This document shows, in pieces, positions 5,794-6,429 of a stretch of 6,429 bases of DNA. The DNA comes from Campylobacterales bacterium (GTDB taxonomy: Bacteria > Campylobacterota > Campylobacteria > Campylobacterales > Hydrogenimonadaceae): assembly GCA_027065635.1 (NCBI GenBank), contig JAMONQ010000168.1, positions 1-6,429 on the forward strand, in the 5' to 3' direction. The notes under the pieces are model-generated. The model was given only the letters and a program-made list of their open reading frames with translations. It did not search any database and was not told the origin of the DNA. Position 1 is the first letter of the stretch, and each line of letters opens with the position of its first letter. The position numbers and the translations under genes are program-made.

Positions 5794-6429
5794 ATGATTG
5801 AAATCAAGGGCTTGAAGAAGAGCTTTGGCCCCAAGCATGTGCTCAAAGGGGTCGATCTTACCATCCCGAAGGGCAAAACCACGGTGATACTCGGGCTCTC
5901 CGGGGGCGGAAAGTCGACGATTATCAAGCATATCGTCGGACTGCTGAAGCCGGACGAGGGCGAGATATGGGTCGATGGTGAAGAGATCAGCCATGCCGAT
6001 GAGGAGCAGCTGCGGCGCATCCGGAAAAAGGTGGGGTTTTTGTTTCAGAGCGGTGCGCTCTTTGACAGTATGAATGTCTATGAAAACGTAGCCTTTCCGC
6101 TGCGTGAGCATACCGATATGAAAGAGGATGCCATAAAAGAGCGGATAGTGGAACGCCTGGAGATGGTGGGTCTCAAGCCGAAAGAGGTCATGAGTCTCTA
6201 TCCAGATGAGCTGAGCGGAGGTATGCGCAAACGGGTCGGACTCGCAAGGACTATCGTCTTGAACCCGCAGATCATACTCTACGATGAGCCTACAAGCGGG
6301 CTGGATCCTATAACGAGCGACCTCATTTCCCAGATGATCATCCATCTCAAGATGAGACTGGGTGTCACTTCCGTGCTCATTTCACACGATATCAAAGAGA
6401 GTTTCAAAGCCGGTGACTACTTTGCCATG
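5794..6429 (+). CDS. mlaF: MlaF/IamA-like ABC transporter ATP-binding protein (partial, runs off the window)
   Basis: The first 212 residues are present and the frame is still open at the last base, so the C-terminus is missing. The sequence contains Walker A GLSGGGKST (34-42), Q-loop Gln85 in LFQSGALFDSMNVYENVAFPL, signature LSGGMRKR (140-147), Walker B IILYDEPTSGLDP (160-172) and switch His198 in ISHDI. The SGALFDSM and LSGGMRKRVGLART patterns are characteristic of ATPases of MCE/Mla phospholipid transport systems, which move lipids between inner and outer membranes with a permease (MlaE) and an MCE-domain protein (MlaD). In Campylobacter the equivalent is called IamA. The ATG at 5794 is preceded by AAGGTGA (5783-5789). 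Neither the permease nor the MCE protein is in the window; they may follow. Family assignment is strong, the exact orthologue less so. Confidence 0.9.
   Translation, partial: MIEIKGLKKSFGPKHVLKGVDLTIPKGKTTVILGLSGGGKSTIIKHIVGLLKPDEGEIWVDGEEISHADEEQLRRIRKKVGFLFQSGALFDSMNVYENVAFPLREHTDMKEDAIKERIVERLEMVGLKPKEVMSLYPDELSGGMRKRVGLARTIVLNPQIILYDEPTSGLDPITSDLISQMIIHLKMRLGVTSVLISHDIKESFKAGDYFAM

Noticed and set aside
5251..6345. 364-codon open frame antisense to the DUF4149 and ABC ATPase genes
   Set aside because: It spans two well-supported genes and the intergenic gap, and shows no recognisable domain. The length comes from codon bias in the sense genes.

Overview
The window looks like a chromosomal segment from a Campylobacterota (Epsilonproteobacteria) member, probably a Sulfurovum/Sulfurimonas-type organism. 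This is inference. It rests on the gene set (Uup, Ste24-type M48 protease, PrmC, DUF4149 membrane protein, MlaF/IamA-like ATPase), the tight overlaps, and promoter candidates made of a TATAAT box after T-rich DNA without a clear -35 box. No marker gene here fixes the genus.

Layout: (1) Bases 1-135 hold the C-terminal end of an unrecognised gene. (2) Bases 136-1076 form a visibly AT-richer island with its own candidate promoter and a two-gene cassette. The first gene is a small YkuD/Tlde1-like (DUF2778-type) L,D-transpeptidase-fold protein without a signal peptide. Six bases later comes a small predicted lipoprotein or periplasmic protein. This arrangement resembles a cell-wall-targeting effector with its periplasmic immunity protein and is the most interesting item in the window. 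(3) Bases 1125-3074, on the minus strand and convergent with the cassette, encode a full-length ABC-F ATPase of the Uup subfamily. (4) Bases 3075-3200 are a divergent promoter region. (5) From about 3184 to the window end runs a compact plus-strand operon: a possible six-codon leader ORF, an integral-membrane M48 zinc protease, prmC (release-factor glutamine methyltransferase), a DUF4149/TMEM205-like membrane protein, and the first 212 codons of an MlaF-like ABC ATPase that continues past the window.

The operon genes overlap or nearly touch (GTGA, ATGA, then 15 bases), which suggests coupled translation. Their products point to envelope maintenance (membrane protease, lipid-transport ATPase, membrane protein) combined with translation termination (PrmC). 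Uup, on the other strand, is also a translation or ribosome factor. There is no tRNA, rRNA, CRISPR array, insertion sequence or convincing intrinsic terminator in the window, and no gene-free stretch longer than about 130 bases.
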